Assembly (NCBI RefSeq): GCF_003865375.1
Contig: NZ_RQVS01000001.1
Span: 273,700-337,699 of the forward strand
Length of the DNA: 64,000 bases
Direction: 5' to 3'
Origin: Gulosibacter macacae
GTDB taxonomy: Bacteria > Actinomycetota > Actinomycetes > Actinomycetales > Microbacteriaceae
Positions 37,157-46,388 of this stretch are shown in pieces. The notes beneath the pieces are model-generated. The model was not told the origin of the DNA. It made no database searches and worked only from the letters and a program-made list of their open reading frames with translations. Made by a program: the position numbers and the translations under genes. Position 1 is the first letter of the stretch. Every line of letters begins with the position of its first letter.

Positions 37157-38300
37157 AGTCGTCGTCGGTCTTTGTACCGAAGACGATCTCGTCCCAACTC
37201 GGCATAGAGGGGCGACCGCCTTTGCGTCGCTGTTGGCGGGCGTCATCGGCACGATCGGCTTCAGCCCGCTCGGCGTCGGTTCGTTCGAGACCGTCAAGCG
37301 GCACCACACCAGAGTCATGCTGCTCAGGTTCGGCGGCCACCGGCGTGACCTCAGCCTGAGGCTCGTCGTCAGGCTCGTCGTGGTTCGCCTCGAGATTTGC
37401 CGAAGGATGCTCGGGACGCGTGCGGGCAAATGGCGTCACGAGCGCCTGCGGAGCGCTGTCTTCGGCGTCATCGACAGTCGACACGTCGCTCAGACCAGCT
37501 TGAAAATTGAACTCAAATTCGTCGTCACCGTACTCGGCTTCTTCGTCATAGGGTGCGGCGCTTCGTTCCCCGCGGCGGCGGCGCAGGGCATCCAGAAGAT
37601 CGGCGGTTTCGTTCGCGGTCGTCTGCGTCAATTGCGTCTCGGCAAAGTGATCGCGGGGTCGCTCGGTCGGGGGAGCGGGAATCACCGCATCGGTCGGATG
37701 CACATCAACAGCTCGCAGGTGCGGACCGCCGAGCGGCGGGAGCTCGCCCTGTTGCGACAGCGTGATCGCGGCGGGGGAGATGGCCTGGAGCGAGTGGATC
37801 TTCGCATCGAAGCTCCACAGCGCATTTCGGGTGACATCGTCGGTGACGAAGTCGAGGCCAACGTGCCAGCCCGTCTCTGGGTCCTTCCACGCATCCCAGC
37901 GAATGCTGTTTGCGGCCAACTGTTCGAGGCGATCGTCGATCGCGCTCCCGAACGTGGCGCCCTCGCCGGCCAGCGGGTCGAGCGGCTGCTGCACGCGCAC
38001 GGATACGCTGCGAGCCTGCTCAACGATGTAGCCGCGCTCGGCGAGGATGGGGCCTTCGAACCGCGCCACCAACTCGCGCTCGGCGCCGGTGGAGTCGACC
38101 ACTTCATCGACCGTGCGACCGGCGCGAATGAGCTGCTGAATCACCCGCGGCGGCACCTTCGGGCCGACGGATCGAGCCGCGGCACGCGGGCGAAGCGCAT
38201 CGCGCAGAGCTTCATCGACAACAAGGCGGTAGCGGGTGCCATCACTGCTCGTCGCAATGACATCACCGTGCTCGATTCCGACGAACCGAAGCTCCTGCAT
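37155..38300 (-). CDS. sepH: Septation protein SepH
   Basis: Actinobacterial cell-division protein that promotes FtsZ assembly at the septum. The 381-residue protein has the N-terminal DUF3071 domain (MQELRFVGIEHGDVIATSSDG to about 165) with a helix-turn-helix-like segment VPPRVIQQLIRAGRTVDEVV. A long acidic disordered middle follows, and the conserved C-terminal motif is RPSMPSWDEIVFGTK. ATG 38300 has GAGGAGG ideally placed. It converges on the phosphodiesterase gene and is divergent from the DUF4193 gene. Confidence 0.92.
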   Translation of the reverse strand: MQELRFVGIEHGDVIATSSDGTRYRLVVDEALRDALRPRAAARSVGPKVPPRVIQQLIRAGRTVDEVVDSTGAERELVARFEGPILAERGYIVEQARSVSVRVQQPLDPLAGEGATFGSAIDDRLEQLAANSIRWDAWKDPETGWHVGLDFVTDDVTRNALWSFDAKIHSLQAISPAAITLSQQGELPPLGGPHLRAVDVHPTDAVIPAPPTERPRDHFAETQLTQTTANETADLLDALRRRRGERSAAPYDEEAEYGDDEFEFNFQAGLSDVSTVDDAEDSAPQALVTPFARTRPEHPSANLEANHDEPDDEPQAEVTPVAAEPEQHDSGVVPLDGLERTDAERAEADRADDARQQRRKGGRPSMPSWDEIVFGTKTDDD

Positions 38301-38528
38301 CTTGCCTCCTCGTGCCGCAATTGGGACAGCGATCCGGTTGCCCCGCATCCTGGTGAAGCAGCGCCAACCAATGAAGCTGATCCTCACAGACCGGGCCGCA
38401 CAGCCGCCGCAATTTCGCCGCGCGCCGCGCGAATCTCAGGCAATATTTGCGTTCTGGGCGTTCATAGTGCAGACTAGCGCGCCGACAGGGGATGAGATTC
38501 CCGGACGATCTTTCAGCTTTGGATGGCA

Positions 38529-38828
38529 ATGGCGACCGACTACGACGCACCTCGCAACAAGAACGAGGAAGAAACCGAATCGATTGAGGCGCTAAAGGAC
38601 CGAGTGCCGGCCTCGAGCTCCTCAAATGTGGACATTGACCAGGGCGATGGCGTCCACGGCTTCGACCTTTCGGGCGCCGACCTCACTGACGTTGAACTCG
38701 AAACGGTGGTCATTCCGCCGCAGGCCGACGAGTTCACCTGCATGGAGTGCTTCCTCATCAAGCACCGCTCACAGCTTTCGCCTGAGTCGACCGAGGGTAA
38801 CCCGGTCTGCAAGGATTGCATGATGTAG
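38529..38828 (+). CDS. DUF4193 small zinc-ribbon-like protein
   Basis: A 99-residue protein beginning MATDYDAPR and ending with two CxxC pairs (CMECFLIKHRSQL and CKDCMM), a probable zinc site. The middle is acidic (ADLTDVELETVVIPPQADEF). This matches DUF4193, almost universal in actinobacteria and usually next to dut and sigA. Function is not established. ATG 38529 gives the conserved start; ATG 38523 is also in frame. Confidence 0.9.
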   Translation: MATDYDAPRNKNEEETESIEALKDRVPASSSSNVDIDQGDGVHGFDLSGADLTDVELETVVIPPQADEFTCMECFLIKHRSQLSPESTEGNPVCKDCMM

Positions 38829-38849
38829 CTCGTGCGAATGCACACTTCT

Positions 38850-38881
38850 CGACGCGCTTCGGAGTTCTCCGGGGCGCGTCG
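38850..38881. terminator. Bidirectional hairpin between DUF4193 and DUF3093 genes
   Basis: A 15-bp stem (CGACGCGCTTCGGAG at 38850-38864 with CTCCGGGGCGCGTCG at 38867-38881) including two G-T pairs, between convergent genes. Confidence 0.7.
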
Positions 38882-38906
38882 TTGGTATTCGGGATGCGAC
38901 GAGCTG

Positions 38907-39359
38907 CTACGAGTTCAGGCGTGCCTTTGCGCTTCGAATCGCCGCGACGACGGCCTCGGGGTCGCGGGTGGAAAAGAGCCAGTAGGGGATGGGGTCGTGT
39001 TCGTCGGTGATTTCGACTCGCGCCGATTGCGGTGCCCAGCCGCGCAGGCAAGTCCAGGCGCGAGCATCCAATTTCGGCCCGGCCTGCTCACGAGCGGCGG
39101 CGCGGTCGGTGAAGGCTTCGAGCTCACCCAAATCGCGAAGCGGCACGCGCGCAGAACCCACCCGTAGCGTCTTCGCATCAACCTCAATAATCGGCGATCC
39201 GTTGTAGAGGAATAGGCAGAGGCCAGCGAACGACACGATGGCGAGGATGATCCCGACGATCGGGTTGATCGGCAGGAAAACCACGATGACGGCCGGCACA
39301 ATCATGGCCGCGGCCAAGAACGTGAGCCAACCCGGAGTCACTCGTTCGCGATATGTCAC
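38907..39359 (-). CDS. DUF3093 membrane protein
   Basis: A 150-residue protein with two N-terminal membrane helices (FLAAAMIVPAVIVVFLPI and IVGIILAIVSFAGLCLFLY). A small soluble domain ends with WAPQSARVEITDEHDPIPYW and FSTRDPEAVVAAI, as in DUF3093. GTG 39359 (VTYRERVTPGW) is chosen because an A/G-rich site precedes it; the frame is open to 39416. It is divergent from dut, a conserved pairing. Function is unknown. Confidence 0.85.
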   Translation of the reverse strand: MTYRERVTPGWLTFLAAAMIVPAVIVVFLPINPIVGIILAIVSFAGLCLFLYNGSPIIEVDAKTLRVGSARVPLRDLGELEAFTDRAAAREQAGPKLDARAWTCLRGWAPQSARVEITDEHDPIPYWLFSTRDPEAVVAAIRSAKARLNS

Positions 39360-39420
39360 CCTTACATTCTCTCGGGGTGTGCCCGGATGCTCGCTGAGAT
39401 CGCTTGTGCAATTCACGCGA

Positions 39421-39426
39421 TAGCCT
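39421..39426 (+). promoter_or_regulatory. -10 box of a probable leaderless promoter (dut)
   Basis: TAGCCT ends six bases before GTG 39433, the dut start, with no Shine-Dalgarno. Confidence 0.5.
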
Positions 39427-39432
39427 CAGAAG

Positions 39433-39939
39433 GTGACTGTCGAGATCTCTGTGCCCCACACCGGCCCCGCGCCGCACTTCGCGAACCCAGGGGATGCGGG
39501 TGCTGATCTCGTGGCCGCCGAAACGGTGGTGCTCGAGCCCGGTATGCGCGCACTCGTCGGTACCGGCACCGCGATCGCGTTGCCGCTGGGCACGGTGGGG
39601 CTCGTGACGCCGCGCTCGGGACTCGCCGCGAAGCACGGCATCACCATCGTGAATGCACCCGGGGTCATCGACGCTGGGTACCGCGGTGAACTCAAGGTGT
39701 GCCTGCTCAACACCGATCAAACTGAGCCCTACACGGTGCAGGCGGGTGATCGCATCGCGCAATTGCTCGTGCTGCCGATTCCGCCCGTGCAGTTCGTGGC
39801 CGTTGCGGAATTACCCGCCGGCGTGCGCGGAGAAGCCGGGTTCGGTTCTTCCGGGTATCGAACTGTCGATGAGACCCGCACTGCGGCCAACACCGCAGGC
39901 GACAATGGTGAGCAGGATGCTCAAGGAGGGGTCAGCTGA
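39433..39939 (+). CDS. dut: dUTP diphosphatase
   Basis: Hydrolyses dUTP to dUMP, keeping uracil out of DNA and supplying dTMP synthesis. The 168-residue trimeric-type dUTPase has the five motifs: [43 protein letters not shown] and a C-terminal GFGSSGY nucleotide-closing arm. A tail of about 25 residues extends beyond motif 5. It starts at GTG and is first in a run with the DUF3710 and DUF3159 genes. Confidence 0.96.
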   Translation: MTVEISVPHTGPAPHFANPGDAGADLVAAETVVLEPGMRALVGTGTAIALPLGTVGLVTPRSGLAAKHGITIVNAPGVIDAGYRGELKVCLLNTDQTEPYTVQAGDRIAQLLVLPIPPVQFVAVAELPAGVRGEAGFGSSGYRTVDETRTAANTAGDNGEQDAQGGVS

Positions 39940-39941
39940 CC

Positions 39942-40661
39942 ATGGGATTTTTCGATCTGTTCCGCCGCGAGGAAGACATCGCCAAAGCCGACAAGCTCGT
40001 GCTCGACGATGAGCCCCAGCCCGAGGACGACGCGGAGTTCGAGGACGAAGAGCCCGACGCCAAGGAAGCTCCGGTCGACCGCGCCGAAGCCGGTCCCTTT
40101 GACGATGGCGAAGACGCCGGTGACGGCGCCTTTGTCGATCTTGGTGCCCTGCGCGTTCCGGCACAGCAGGGACTCGCGCTGCGCCTCGAAATGGAAGACA
40201 AGACACAGCGCGTTGTCGCCGTCGCGCTCGATCTCGAAGGGTCAACAATTCAGGTGCAGGCCTTTGCCGCGCCACGCTCAGCGGGACTCTGGGCTGATGT
40301 GCGTCGCCAGCTTGCCGATCAACTCGGTAAGCAGGGTGGCACGGCCAAGGAAGAGCAGCACGCCATCGGCACGGCACTTCGCACAGCGGTGCCGGTTGTG
40401 GCCGGTGGTGCTCCCGAACGCCAAGTGGTGTTCCTCGGTGTCGATGGCCCCCGCTGGTTCCTTCGTGGCGTCGTCACTGGCGAGGCCACAGTTGACGAGG
40501 AGAAGCTCGAGCAACTCATCAAGCTCTTCCGCGGCATCATCGTGGTCCGCGGCGACAAGCCGGTGCCACCGCGCGACTTGCTCCCACTCACCATGCCGCA
40601 GGCGATGGCTGACCAATTGCAGCAGGCGGCTGCTCAGCGCGCCAACCCGGATGCATCGTGA
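39942..40661 (+). CDS. DUF3710 protein
   Basis: A 239-residue protein with an acidic N-terminus (residues 15-60) and a folded domain containing LGALRVPAQQGLALRLEMED, FAAPRSAGLWADVR and FLGVDGPRWFLRGVVTG, as in DUF3710. It starts 2 bp after the dut stop with GGAGG upstream, so it is an operon member. Function is unknown; the dut-DUF3710 order is conserved in actinobacteria. Confidence 0.9.
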   Translation: MGFFDLFRREEDIAKADKLVLDDEPQPEDDAEFEDEEPDAKEAPVDRAEAGPFDDGEDAGDGAFVDLGALRVPAQQGLALRLEMEDKTQRVVAVALDLEGSTIQVQAFAAPRSAGLWADVRRQLADQLGKQGGTAKEEQHAIGTALRTAVPVVAGGAPERQVVFLGVDGPRWFLRGVVTGEATVDEEKLEQLIKLFRGIIVVRGDKPVPPRDLLPLTMPQAMADQLQQAAAQRANPDAS

Positions 40662-41425
40662 GTGAATCTGCGCCGCCAAGTGAGGCGAACGACCAAGCGG
40701 AACTCCGCGAACGGCTTGAACAGGCCGCACGGGGTTCAGCCTTGGGGCGTGCTACAGCGGAGCAACCAGGCTGGCGCACATTCCTCGCTGCCATGGGCGG
40801 CTGGCGCGGACTCGCTGAGGCCGTGGTTCCAGGCATTGCCTTTCTCATCCTCCACTCGCTCACGGGCAATCTGTGGCTCTCGGTGGGGGTGCCCGCCGCA
40901 CTCGGCGTCATCGCCCTGATCGTGCGGCTCGTTCGTCGGGAGCCGACGGCAGGTGCGCTGGCGGGGCTTTTTGGGATGCTCGTGAGCGGGTTCATTGCGC
41001 TGTCGACTGGTTCCGGAGTCGATTACTTCCTCGTGGGGCTGTGGACGAACCTGCTTTACGCCGCGGGCCTCAGCCTGACCATGCTGGTCGGCTGGCCGGC
41101 TGTCGGCGTCATCATTGGCCTCATGCGCGGGAAAGGCATGTCGTGGCGCCGGAGCCGGCGCTTGTTTTGGTGGATGCAGGCGCTCACCGGACTCTGGGTG
41201 CTCATGTTTGTGGCGCGCCTGGTGGTGCAAGTGCCGCTCTATCAAGCCGGAGCGGTCGAGGCACTTGCCAGCGCTCGGCTGATCATGGGCGTACCGCTTT
41301 ACGCTTTCGTCATTGTCATTACCGCGTTGCTCGCCCGAGTTGCCCTGCGCGGCGAGCCGAGCGCATCCGACACCGTCGTCGACTCAACAACCGATACTCA
41401 ACAATCCCGAACCGAAGTCAGCTAA
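40658..41425 (+). CDS. DUF3159 membrane protein
   Basis: A 255-residue protein with an acidic soluble start and about five hydrophobic helices ([89 protein letters not shown]). The [20 protein letters not shown] loop is characteristic of DUF3159. GTG 40658 overlaps the DUF3710 stop by 4 bp. No function is established. Confidence 0.88.
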   Translation: MSESAPPSEANDQAELRERLEQAARGSALGRATAEQPGWRTFLAAMGGWRGLAEAVVPGIAFLILHSLTGNLWLSVGVPAALGVIALIVRLVRREPTAGALAGLFGMLVSGFIALSTGSGVDYFLVGLWTNLLYAAGLSLTMLVGWPAVGVIIGLMRGKGMSWRRSRRLFWWMQALTGLWVLMFVARLVVQVPLYQAGAVEALASARLIMGVPLYAFVIVITALLARVALRGEPSASDTVVDSTTDTQQSRTEVS

Positions 41426-41427
41426 GA

Positions 41428-41445
41428 TCTCTCGATATCGAGAGA
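41428..41445. promoter_or_regulatory. Perfect 18-bp palindrome over the acnA promoter
   Basis: TCTCTCGATATCGAGAGA is fully self-complementary and starts on the last base of TAAGAT (41423-41428), a good -10 box. It therefore covers the likely transcription start of acnA. It looks like a repressor operator for a dimeric regulator. The regulator is not identifiable from the window. Confidence 0.65.
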
Positions 41446-41468
41446 GATTCGATCAAAGGAGCATCTGC

Positions 41469-44177
41469 ATGAGCGCAGTGAACAGCTTCGGTGCCAAGGA
41501 CGTGCTCAACGTCGACGGTACCGACTATGAGATTTTCCGCATCGACAAGGTCGACGGTTACGAGAAGCTGCCCTTCAGCCTGAAGGTGCTGCTCGAGAAC
41601 CTGCTTCGCACCGAAGACGGCGCGAACGTGACGGCCGAGCAGATCAGCAAGCTCGGGGCCTGGAACCCGAACGCTGAGCCTGACACCGAGATTCAGTTCA
41701 CCCCGGCCCGCGTGGTCATGCAGGACTTCACCGGCGTGCCCTGCATCGTCGACCTCGCCACCATGCGTGAAGCCGTCAAGGACCTCGGCGGCGACCCCGA
41801 GTCGATCAACCCGCTCGCACCCGCTGAGCTCGTTATCGACCACTCGGTGATTGCCGAGCTCTTCGGTAACGACGACGCCTTCGAGCGCAACGTTGAGATC
41901 GAGTACCAGCGCAACGGTGAGCGCTACCAGTTCCTGCGCTGGGGCCAGGGCGCCTTCGATGACTTCAAGGTCGTCCCCCCGGGGACCGGCATCGTGCACC
42001 AGGTGAACATCGAGTACCTCGCCCGCGTCACCTTCGTTCGCGAGGTCGGCGGCGTGCTGCAGGCCTACCCCGACACGCTCGTCGGCACCGACTCGCACAC
42101 CACCATGGTCAACGGCCTCGGTGTGCTCGGCTGGGGCGTCGGCGGAATCGAGGCAGAGGCCGCCATGCTCGGCCAGCCCGTCTCGATGCTCATCCCCAAG
42201 GTCGTCGGCTTCAAGCTCTCGGGTTCGATCCCGGCCGGCGTGACCGCGACCGACGTGGTGCTCACCATCACCGACATGCTTCGTCAGCAGGGCGTCGTCG
42301 GCAAGTTCGTCGAGTTCTACGGTGAGGGTGTCGGTCAGGTGCCGCTCGCGAACCGCGCCACCATCGGCAATATGTCGCCCGAGTTCGGTTCGACCGCCGC
42401 GATGTTCCCGATCGACGACGAGACCCTCAACTTCCTCCGCTTCACCGGTCGCCCGGAGTCGCAGGTGCGCCTCGTTGAGGCCTACGCCAAGGAGCAGAAG
42501 CTCTGGCACGACCCCTCGGTCGAGCCCTCGTTCTCGGAGTACCTCGAACTCGACCTCTCGACCGTCGTACCCTCGATCGCCGGCCCCTCGCGTCCGCAGG
42601 ACCGCATCGAGCTCACCGAATCGAAGGACTCGTTCCGCGAGACCCTCACCAAGTTCACCGCAGACGCTCCGGTCGACGGCATCCCGTCGAACAAGGTCTC
42701 GGTTGACAACAACGGTGAGGTCTTCGACCTCGACCACGGTTACGTCGGCATCGCTGCGATCACCTCGTGCACCAACACCTCGAACCCCTCGGTGATGATG
42801 GCCGCGGGTATTCTCGCGCGCAACGCGGTTGAGAAGGGCCTCAAGACCAAGCCGTGGGTGAAGACCACCCTCGCGCCCGGTTCGAAGGTCGTCACGGAGT
42901 ACTACAACAAGTCGGGTCTCACCGAGTCGCTCGATGAGCTTGGCTTCTACCTCGTCGGTTACGGCTGCACCACCTGCATCGGTAACTCGGGCCCGCTCGA
43001 CACCCCGGTGTCGGAGGCCATCAACGAGCACGACCTCGCGATCACCTCGGTGCTCTCGGGTAACCGTAACTTCGAGGGTCGCATCAACCCCGACGTGAAG
43101 ATGAATTACCTCGCGTCGCCGCCGCTCGTCGTTGCTTACGCCCTTGCTGGCACCATGGACTTCGACTTCGAGACCCAGCCGCTTGGTCAGGACTCGGATG
43201 GTAACGATGTGTACCTCAAGGACATCTGGCCCGACGCCGCCGAAGTGCAGCGGGTCATCGACGAGTCGATCGACACCGAGATGTACACGAGCGAGTACGG
43301 TTCGGTCTTCGACGGTGACGAGCGCTGGCGTTCGCTGCCGACTCCGACCGGCGCCACCTTCGAGTGGGACGATGAGTCGACCTACGTGCGCAAGCCCACC
43401 TACTTCGATGGCATGAAGCTCGAGCTCACCCCGGTCACCGACATTGCCGGTGCCCGCGTGCTCGCGAAGCTCGGCGACTCGACCACCACCGACCACATCT
43501 CGCCGGCCGGTTCGATCAAGGCTGACTCGCCTGCGGGCCAGTACCTCGCCGAGAAGGGCGTGGAGCGCAAGGACTTCAACTCGTACGGCTCGCGCCGTGG
43601 AAACCACGAGGTCATGATTCGCGGTACCTTCGCGAACATCCGTCTGAAGAACCTGCTCCTCGACGGCGTCGAGGGTGGTTACACCCGCGACTTCACCCAG
43701 GAAGGCGGCCCGCAGTCGTTCATTTACGACGCGGCGCAGAACTACGCGGCGCAGGACACGCCGCTTGTCGTCATCGCTGGCAAGGAGTACGGCACCGGTT
43801 CCTCGCGTGACTGGGCTGCCAAGGGCACGAGCCTGCTCGGTGTCAAGGCCGTCATCACCGAGAGCTTCGAGCGCATTCACCGCTCGAACCTCATCGGTAT
43901 GGGCGTTGTGCCGCTGCAGTTCCCGGCAGGCGAGACCGTCGACTCACTCGGCCTCGACGGCACCGAGGAGTTCTCGATCACTGGCCTCACCGAACTCAAC
44001 AACGGTGTCACCCCGAAGACGGTGCGCGTGGTGGCCAAGCCCACCGCCGACTCGCCGGAGGGCAAGGAGACCGTCGAGTTCGACGCGATCGTGCGCATCG
44101 ACACCCCCGGTGAAGCCGACTACTACCGCAACGGCGGCATCCTGCAGTATGTGCTGCGTTCGCTCGTCACGAAGTAG
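41469..44177 (+). CDS. acnA: Aconitate hydratase (AcnA type)
   Basis: Interconverts citrate and isocitrate in the TCA cycle through a [4Fe-4S] cluster. The 902-residue protein has cluster cysteines C434 ([11 protein letters not shown]), C500 and C503 ([12 protein letters not shown]). The swivel domain has [16 protein letters not shown] and active-site [18 protein letters not shown] 41469 has AAAGGAG seven bases upstream; the frame extends 52 codons into the preceding gene without homology. Codon use is very biased, with few rare codons, which suggests high expression. It is preceded by an operator-like palindrome and followed by a strong terminator. Confidence 0.97.
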   Translation: MSAVNSFGAKDVLNVDGTDYEIFRIDKVDGYEKLPFSLKVLLENLLRTEDGANVTAEQISKLGAWNPNAEPDTEIQFTPARVVMQDFTGVPCIVDLATMREAVKDLGGDPESINPLAPAELVIDHSVIAELFGNDDAFERNVEIEYQRNGERYQFLRWGQGAFDDFKVVPPGTGIVHQVNIEYLARVTFVREVGGVLQAYPDTLVGTDSHTTMVNGLGVLGWGVGGIEAEAAMLGQPVSMLIPKVVGFKLSGSIPAGVTATDVVLTITDMLRQQGVVGKFVEFYGEGVGQVPLANRATIGNMSPEFGSTAAMFPIDDETLNFLRFTGRPESQVRLVEAYAKEQKLWHDPSVEPSFSEYLELDLSTVVPSIAGPSRPQDRIELTESKDSFRETLTKFTADAPVDGIPSNKVSVDNNGEVFDLDHGYVGIAAITSCTNTSNPSVMMAAGILARNAVEKGLKTKPWVKTTLAPGSKVVTEYYNKSGLTESLDELGFYLVGYGCTTCIGNSGPLDTPVSEAINEHDLAITSVLSGNRNFEGRINPDVKMNYLASPPLVVAYALAGTMDFDFETQPLGQDSDGNDVYLKDIWPDAAEVQRVIDESIDTEMYTSEYGSVFDGDERWRSLPTPTGATFEWDDESTYVRKPTYFDGMKLELTPVTDIAGARVLAKLGDSTTTDHISPAGSIKADSPAGQYLAEKGVERKDFNSYGSRRGNHEVMIRGTFANIRLKNLLLDGVEGGYTRDFTQEGGPQSFIYDAAQNYAAQDTPLVVIAGKEYGTGSSRDWAAKGTSLLGVKAVITESFERIHRSNLIGMGVVPLQFPAGETVDSLGLDGTEEFSITGLTELNNGVTPKTVRVVAKPTADSPEGKETVEFDAIVRIDTPGEADYYRNGGILQYVLRSLVTK

Positions 44178-44189
44178 TAGCAAGTCCTA

Positions 44190-44232
44190 AAGTCTGGCCC
44201 CGTAGCGCGAGCTGCGGGGCCAGACTTTTTTG
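44190..44232 (+). terminator. Rho-independent terminator of acnA
   Basis: A 14-bp stem (AAAGTCTGGCCCCG at 44190-44203, complement at 44216-44229) that can extend through AGC/GCT. The descending arm runs into a T-tract ending at 44232. Confidence 0.9.
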
Positions 44233-44319
44233 CGCGTTTCGCATCCATTTGCATGGGTAAACTGACGCTGAGCGGCGAGTAAATTCCCTGCGCCGTGCGG
44301 ATGCGGCCTAGGAGTTGCA

Positions 44320-44880
44320 ATGCCCGAAATACCTTCCCCGGTTCAACGCGTTCATCTGGTGTTTATGGGGGTGTCGGGCTCAGGCAAGACGACCATTGCC
44401 GAACTCGTGCGAGCGCGAACGTCGTTTCCGTTTGTCGAGAGTGACAAACTGCATCCGCCCGAGAACATTGCGAAGATGTCGGCCGGCCATCCGCTCAATG
44501 ACGACGATCGCTGGCCCTGGCTCGAACGCATCCGAGATTGGCTGAGCAACCAAGAGAACCTCGGCTCAAGTTCCATCGCCACCTGTTCGGCGCTCAAGCG
44601 CAGCTATCGTGACGTGTTGCGAGCTGCCGCTCCCGCAGTGGTGTTTGTGCACGTCACCGACCCGTATGAGGTCATCGCCGCCCGCCTCGCAGCGCGCAAG
44701 GGTCACTTCATGCCGCCGGGCCTACTCCAAAGCCAACTCGACACGCTCGAAGACCTCCAACCTGACGAGGCCGCGGTTGAGATTTCTAACGAGGATGCAC
44801 CCGAGCTCGTGGCTGCGCGGGTGCTCGCGATCCTCGCCGAACGCTACCCCGCGGTGGGTTTTCCGCACGCTGAGCTGTAA
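44320..44880 (+). CDS. gntK: Gluconokinase
   Basis: Phosphorylates gluconate to 6-phosphogluconate for the pentose phosphate pathway. The 186-residue P-loop kinase has GVSGSGKTTIAELV, the gluconate-region motif ESDKLHPPENIAKMSAGHPLNDDDRWPW and TCSALKRSYRDVLR. ATG 44320 has AGGAG seven bases upstream. The permease gene follows after 15 bp, giving a gntK-gntP operon. No GntR-type regulator is adjacent. Confidence 0.93.
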   Translation: MPEIPSPVQRVHLVFMGVSGSGKTTIAELVRARTSFPFVESDKLHPPENIAKMSAGHPLNDDDRWPWLERIRDWLSNQENLGSSSIATCSALKRSYRDVLRAAAPAVVFVHVTDPYEVIAARLAARKGHFMPPGLLQSQLDTLEDLQPDEAAVEISNEDAPELVAARVLAILAERYPAVGFPHAEL

Positions 44881-44895
44881 CGGGTAGGATGATCA

Positions 44896-46332
44896 ATGAC
44901 TCTCGATGATTGGACCCAAACACTGCCCGCCGGGGCACTGCTTGGGATCGCGCTCGCCGCGATTGCGTTGTTGCTCGTGCTCATCATCTGGCTCAAAGTG
45001 CACGCATTCATTGCGCTTGTGCTGGTGAGCCTCATCACGGCCTTCGCGACTGGCATTCCCGCCTCATTGATTGTGCCAACCGCGGTCTCGGGCTTTGGTT
45101 CAACACTCGGGTCGGTCGCCCTCTTGGTCGCGCTCGGCGCGATGCTTGGTCGAATAGTGGAGACCTCGGGCGGTGCGAAAGTGCTCGCCGACAAACTCGT
45201 GAGTGTCTTCGGCGAGAAACGCGCGCCGTTTGCCCTCGGAATCGCCTCACTCATCTTCGGCTTCCCGATCTTCTTTGACGCAGGCCTCGTCGTGATGCTT
45301 CCGGTGGTCTTCGCAGTTGCTCGACGTCTCGGCGGCTCGCTACTGCTCTACGGTCTGCCTGCCGTTGGTGCGTTTTCGGTCATGCACGTCTTTCTGCCCC
45401 CGCATCCCGGTCCAGTGAGCGCCGCGACCTTCTTCGAAGCGAATGTTGGCTACGTCATGATCGTGGGTCTGATCGTGGCCCTGCCCACCTGGTACCTCTC
45501 GAGCTATCTCTTCGGTATTTGGGCCGGCAAGAAGTGGCAGCTACCGATTCCGACAATTCTCGGACAGGCAGATGAGCAGGCCGAGGCAAACCCGCCGAAG
45601 TTCGGCACCGTCGTGCTCACGCTGCTGCTTCCGCTCGTGCTCATCTTCCTCAACACTGGTCTCGACACCCTCAACCGCAGCGGTGCGCTCAGTGACGGAA
45701 CAGCCGACCAAACTTGGTTCCAGCTGTTGCGCATGCTCGGTGAAACGCCGGTAGCGCTGTTGCTCTCGGTGATCTTCGCTGCGGTGGTGCTTGGGCTCGC
45801 GCGTGGCACGAGCCGCGAAAAGGTCGAACGCCTCATGGAAGGGGCGCTCGGGCCGGTCTGTTCGGTCATTCTGATTACCGGAGCCGGTGGCATGTTCGGT
45901 GGCGTTCTGCGCTCCTCAGGCATTGGCAACGCACTCGCCGACAGCCTCGATGGCATCGGCGTACCGCTCCTGCTCGCGGCGTTCCTCATTGCCGGTGCGC
46001 TGCGCATCGCTCAAGGTTCGGCAACCGTGGCGCTGACGACCACCGCGGGCTTGCTCGCAGGTCCAGTCATCGCGGCCGGCTACAACGAGTGGCAGCTTGC
46101 AGCGCTTGTGACCACGGTGGCGGCAGGATCGGTCATCGCATCACATGTCAACGACTCGGGCTTCTGGCTCGTGGGCCGCTTCTTCAACATGGATGTGAAG
46201 ACGACCTTCAAGACCTGGACCGTGCTCGAAACGTTGCTCGGCCTCATCGGGTTTGGCCTCGCGGCGATCATCTTCGCAATCGCCTCGTCGTTCGGCTGGC
46301 CCGCATTCCCCGCCGGTGTGCGCGCAGTATGA
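44896..46332 (+). CDS. gntP: Gluconate:H+ symporter (GntP family)
   Basis: A 478-residue integral membrane permease with about 12-14 hydrophobic segments. GntP features: VAAGSVIASHVNDSGFWLVGRFF near the C-terminus, HVFLPPHPGPVSAA in the first half and GGMFGGVLRSSGIG. It starts 15 bp after gntK. GGTAGGATGA directly upstream could serve as a Shine-Dalgarno or, as TAGGAT, as a -10 box. It imports gluconate for GntK. Confidence 0.92.
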   Translation: MTLDDWTQTLPAGALLGIALAAIALLLVLIIWLKVHAFIALVLVSLITAFATGIPASLIVPTAVSGFGSTLGSVALLVALGAMLGRIVETSGGAKVLADKLVSVFGEKRAPFALGIASLIFGFPIFFDAGLVVMLPVVFAVARRLGGSLLLYGLPAVGAFSVMHVFLPPHPGPVSAATFFEANVGYVMIVGLIVALPTWYLSSYLFGIWAGKKWQLPIPTILGQADEQAEANPPKFGTVVLTLLLPLVLIFLNTGLDTLNRSGALSDGTADQTWFQLLRMLGETPVALLLSVIFAAVVLGLARGTSREKVERLMEGALGPVCSVILITGAGGMFGGVLRSSGIGNALADSLDGIGVPLLLAAFLIAGALRIAQGSATVALTTTAGLLAGPVIAAGYNEWQLAALVTTVAAGSVIASHVNDSGFWLVGRFFNMDVKTTFKTWTVLETLLGLIGFGLAAIIFAIASSFGWPAFPAGVRAV

Positions 46333-46388
46333 TCACTGTTTATGTTCTCGACAGCCTGTCTTGAACGGATCGAATTCGGAGGTGACGA

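Noticed and set aside
41418..43880. 820-residue open frame antisense to acnA
   Set aside because: A product of high GC and strong codon bias in acnA; the translation is low-complexity (Val/Arg/Asp/Glu-rich) with no domain, while the sense strand encodes a complete aconitase.
46333..46388. Thiamine or other riboswitch upstream of dxs
   Set aside because: The leader is only 56 bp and shows no conserved riboswitch core.
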